7,863 nt of DNA, taken from the NCBI GenBank assembly GCA_036512955.1, contig DATBZX010000183.1, positions 1-7,863 of the forward strand, in the 5' to 3' direction. The notes under the pieces are model-generated. The model was not told the DNA's origin, did not search any database, and saw nothing but the letters and a program-made list of their open reading frames with translations. The DNA comes from DASRAA01 sp036512955 (GTDB lineage: Bacteria > Acidobacteriota > Terriglobia > Terriglobales > Acidobacteriaceae). This document shows, one piece after another, positions 6,294 to 7,863 of the stretch; the stretch's first letter is position 1, and every line of letters begins with the position of its first letter. The translations under genes were made by a program, and so were the position numbers.

Positions 6294-6767
6294 TTGCTTA
6301 CCATGGACGGCAAGTGCGGTCATGCGGTTCGCAATTACAAGGTGGTAAAATCGGACTGGCCGTGGGATCTCGTATTCCAGGGTGCCCGATCAGGGCGTCC
6401 GATGCGGGACAACAGCGTCCTGGTCCGCCACATCAAGCCAGCCGCACGCGCGATTAGCTTGGAGTGGGCGAACTGGCGTTGCTTGCGGACCAGCTACGGG
6501 ACGTGGTAGCACCAAGCAGGAGTGAACATGAAAGACATCCAAAGGAACATGCGACACTTGAGGATGAGCACGACGGCCGACATTTCCGTGCAGGATATTC
6601 CTGAGTCGCGTCGCCGCGCTATCGACAGTTTGCCGGTTCCGGGTAAATTAAAGACCAATTGGTCCGTTTTGGTAGGGATGGTGGAGTGCAACGGCTCGCA
6701 AGTTATTGATTTAATGGTGGCCAGGGACGGAGTTGAACCGCCGACGCCAGCCTTTTCAGGACTGTAG
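6294..6767 (+). pseudogene. Decayed tyrosine recombinase/integrase, C-terminal catalytic part
   Basis: One reading frame carries the C-terminal half of a phage-type integrase. 'MRDNSVLVRHIKPAAR' is followed by 'NWRCLRTSYGTW' (box II Arg), an in-frame TAG at 6507-6509, then 'AGVNMKDIQRNMRHLRMSTTADIS' across 6519-6587 and 'QDIPESRRRAIDSL'. In active relatives the last stretch reads 'QMRHSRxSTTLDIY'. The His survives, but the catalytic Tyr position is TCC Ser (6585-6587), one base from TAC. The N-terminal arm-binding and core-binding domains and the first catalytic Arg are absent; the frame is closed by TGA at 6234-6236, inside the peptidase relic. The 3' end reads antisense through the tRNA-Phe fragment, giving 'GVEPPTPAFSGL' before TAG 6765-6767. 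With truncation, a nonsense codon and loss of the nucleophile, it is inactive. Confidence 0.75.
6715..6764 (-). other. Attachment-site core: 3' two-thirds of a tRNA-Phe(GAA), 5' part missing
   Basis: On the minus strand these 50 bases fold as the 3' part of a tRNA. The anticodon arm is complement of 6748-6764 (stem CAGTC/GGCTG with one G-T pair, loop CTGAAAA). The anticodon GAA (6755-6757) means phenylalanine. A five-base variable loop (6743-6747) and a T arm (6726-6742; stem GGCGG/CCGTC, loop TTCAACT) follow, then acceptor 3' strand CCTGGCC, discriminator A and an encoded CCA (6715-6725). The expected D arm and the 5' acceptor strand GGCCAGG are absent to the right of 6764. A tRNA piece running from the anticodon arm to CCA, next to an integrase, is the standard att core left by tRNA-targeting elements. 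It cannot function as a tRNA. Confidence 0.85.
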
Positions 6768-6838
6768 TCAACCACTACTAAGTACTTGTAATCACACCGC
6801 TTATCACTCTCCACCCGCCTCCTTGGGGTTGTTTTATT

Positions 6839-6869
6839 GGACCCGTAACAGACCCACAATTAGACCCAC
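6839..6869 (+). repeat. Short direct repeats beside the att core
   Basis: AGACCCAC occurs at 6850-6857 and 6862-6869, with a weaker copy GGACCCGT at 6839-6846, so the period is 11-12 bases. Phasing of about one helical turn near an attachment core resembles the arm-type binding sites of tyrosine integrases, or an operator for the gene at 6926. The repeats are short and could be chance. Confidence 0.35.
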
Positions 6870-6925
6870 GCGGATGCTGGAGTTCGCCTCACGAGCACAG
6901 CACGCTATTTAGAGGACCACGACCA

Positions 6926-7570
6926 ATGAAACAGCTAAAAGCCGCAAGCAACTGCGCTACCGCCATAACGACTCAGTTACCCCGAGCCGTAAACGAGAAG
7001 CAAAGCCTCCGACAATTGAAGGGCAACCGACCGACCGCGCCGACAAAGGCCAATTCACCAGTGGCAGTTGATAGGAAGGCCCGAGATCAACGGCTCGACG
7101 AGTTGCTATTGAGCGGTTGCAAGGTGACGGGCACTCGTACACGCGAAGTTGCGAATCGAATACTAATACAGGTCGCCGATACTCTGTCGCGGCCGAAATC
7201 GAGGGAGGCGGAAGACGACTTAATCGAAGCCGTCTCCACAATGGCGGAAATGGAACCGCAAAATTTAACCGAGGCCATGCTAGCCACTCAAATGATCGCA
7301 GCGAATGAAGCAGCTCTCATGTTCCTCGGCCGGGCAACGAACGAGAACCAGTATCCAGAAGCCATCGACACAAATGTGCTGCGAGCAACCCGCCTCATGC
7401 GACTCTTCGGGGAGCAGCTTGAAGCCATGCAGAAATTGAAGGGCAAATCAGGCCGGCAAAGCGTCAGAGTGGAGCACGTCCATGTCCATGACGGCGGCCA
7501 AGCCATCGTTGGCACGGTGACATCGAGCGGAACGGGCCGGGGGGTAGGGGATGACGCAGGAAACCAGTGA
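6926..7570 (+). CDS. Conserved hypothetical island protein with VEHVHVH-GGQAIVG C-terminal signature
   Basis: A 214-residue soluble protein with no signal peptide or membrane segment. Residues 1-50 are low-complexity and basic (Lys, Arg, Ala, Thr, Pro). Residues about 55-170 are predicted largely helical, including 'TEAMLATQMIAANEAALMFLGRA' (two runs within 115-137) and a helix 'ATRLMRLFGEQLEAMQKLKGK' (154-174, shown here only as a landmark). The end 'VEHVHVHDGGQAIVG' (182-196) is a His/Gly-rich strand-like signature that I recall from hypothetical proteins of proteobacterial and other accessory regions; no function is known to me. ATG 6926 has AGAGGA 9 bases upstream. The last 20 bases overlap the next gene, implying translational coupling. 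It lies on the far side of the att core from the dead integrase, so it probably belongs to a mobile segment. Confidence 0.75.
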   Translation: MKQLKAASNCATAITTQLPRAVNEKQSLRQLKGNRPTAPTKANSPVAVDRKARDQRLDELLLSGCKVTGTRTREVANRILIQVADTLSRPKSREAEDDLIEAVSTMAEMEPQNLTEAMLATQMIAANEAALMFLGRATNENQYPEAIDTNVLRATRLMRLFGEQLEAMQKLKGKSGRQSVRVEHVHVHDGGQAIVGTVTSSGTGRGVGDDAGNQ

Positions 7571-7863
7571 AACACCCCGTGAGCAGCGGCGAGGAAGGCT
7601 GCTAAATGGGAACCCCTCAGGCGATTTCACGAAGGCTGCACGTTGTGGGGCCAAGAACCGGCGAGGGACTCCCTGTCTGTGCCCTGCGATGCCGAATGGA
7701 CGGTGCAGGCTGCACCGCGGCCTCAGTACAGGTCCCAAGACGCTCGCAGGAATCGAGCGCATTCGGAAGGCAGTCACGAAGCACGGGCGTTATTCAGCGC
7801 GGGCAACAGCAGAACGGCGCCTGTTTCGCCAGTTTCTACGCGAAAGCAGGGACCTTTTGGCTG
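7551..7863 (+). CDS. HGGxSTG-like domain protein, N-terminal part (runs off the window)
   Basis: An open frame from ATG 7551 to the window end (104 codons, no stop), beginning 20 bases before the stop of the preceding gene. After a basic leader, a Cys/His cluster 'RCGAKNRRGTPC' (31-42), Cys44, Cys52 and His55 suggests a small zinc-binding knuckle. 'HRGLSTGPKT' (55-64) follows, then 'KHGRYSA' (77-83). Together these are the hallmark of 'HGGxSTG domain' proteins, whose usual form is HGG-x-STGP-[RK]-T; here the second residue is Arg instead of Gly. The remainder is Arg-rich and helical. Function is unknown; a nucleic-acid-binding role is a guess from charge and the putative zinc site. The overlap makes co-translation with the upstream gene likely. 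Confidence 0.75.
   Translation, partial: MTQETSETPREQRRGRLLNGNPSGDFTKAARCGAKNRRGTPCLCPAMPNGRCRLHRGLSTGPKTLAGIERIRKAVTKHGRYSARATAERRLFRQFLRESRDLLA

Noticed and set aside
6522..6767. Independent 81-residue small gene
   Set aside because: It is in the same frame as the integrase remnant upstream, separated only by the TAG at 6507-6509, and its sequence continues the integrase catalytic domain; its last residues are antisense tRNA.
6715..6790. A functional minus-strand tRNA-Phe gene
   Set aside because: No D arm and no 5' acceptor strand (GGCCAGG) are present to the right of 6764, so a cloverleaf cannot close.
6812..6840. Possible intrinsic terminator (CCTCCTTGGGG followed by T-rich DNA)
   Set aside because: The potential stem is only a few pairs with almost no loop; not enough to support a terminator.
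1..7863. CRISPR array, rRNA or riboswitch
   Set aside because: No regularly spaced repeats of CRISPR length, no rRNA-like conserved stretches, and no recognisable riboswitch core were seen on either strand.

Overview
The window reads as a piece of bacterial chromosome, probably from an Acidobacteriota-like organism. That assignment rests on recalled protein-family resemblance, moderate-to-high GC and dense short-spaced genes, not on a marker gene. The left three quarters carries ordinary, intact genes. The right quarter is a decayed integration zone beside a tRNA-Phe-derived attachment site, followed by the start of what looks like a different mobile segment.

Left edge (1-351): the minus strand shows the end of a small open frame whose TGA overlaps the ATG of a further minus-strand gene that leaves the window after three codons. 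A strong AAAGGAGG ribosome binding site precedes that ATG. Nothing recognisable was found between about 165 and 351. Next come two plus-strand genes 43 bases apart: an exported or membrane-anchored metallophosphatase of the PPP/Shewanella-like type (352-1659), and a large membrane protein (1703-4480) that joins an ATP/ADP-translocase-like 11-12 helix carrier to a long HEAT-repeat tail. A strong imperfect hairpin (4521-4574) separates this pair from a convergent small exported protein with a DUF5666-like domain (4599-4964, minus).

Across a 210-base divergent intergenic region with two similar promoter-like elements lies an exported protein with atypical-kinase features (5175-6005, plus). After it the coding quality collapses. 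There is a fragment of an M28-type metallopeptidase (about 6080-6260), then the C-terminal part of a tyrosine recombinase (about 6294-6767) with an in-frame TAG and a Ser codon where the catalytic Tyr is expected. The recombinase frame runs antisense through a 50-base piece of tRNA-Phe (6715-6764: anticodon arm, variable loop, T arm, acceptor 3' strand and CCA), which is the classic core of a tRNA attachment site. The 5' half of the tRNA is missing.

Right of the core are short direct repeats (6839-6869) and a two-gene overlapping unit. Its members are a 214-residue protein with a conserved VEHVHVH-GGQAIVG-type end (6926-7570), and the first 104 residues of a protein with a Cys/His cluster followed by an HGGxSTG-like motif (7551 to the window end). 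The geometry suggests tandem integration at tRNA-Phe: an old, degraded element on the left and another element on the right. An intact tRNA-Phe is predicted further right.
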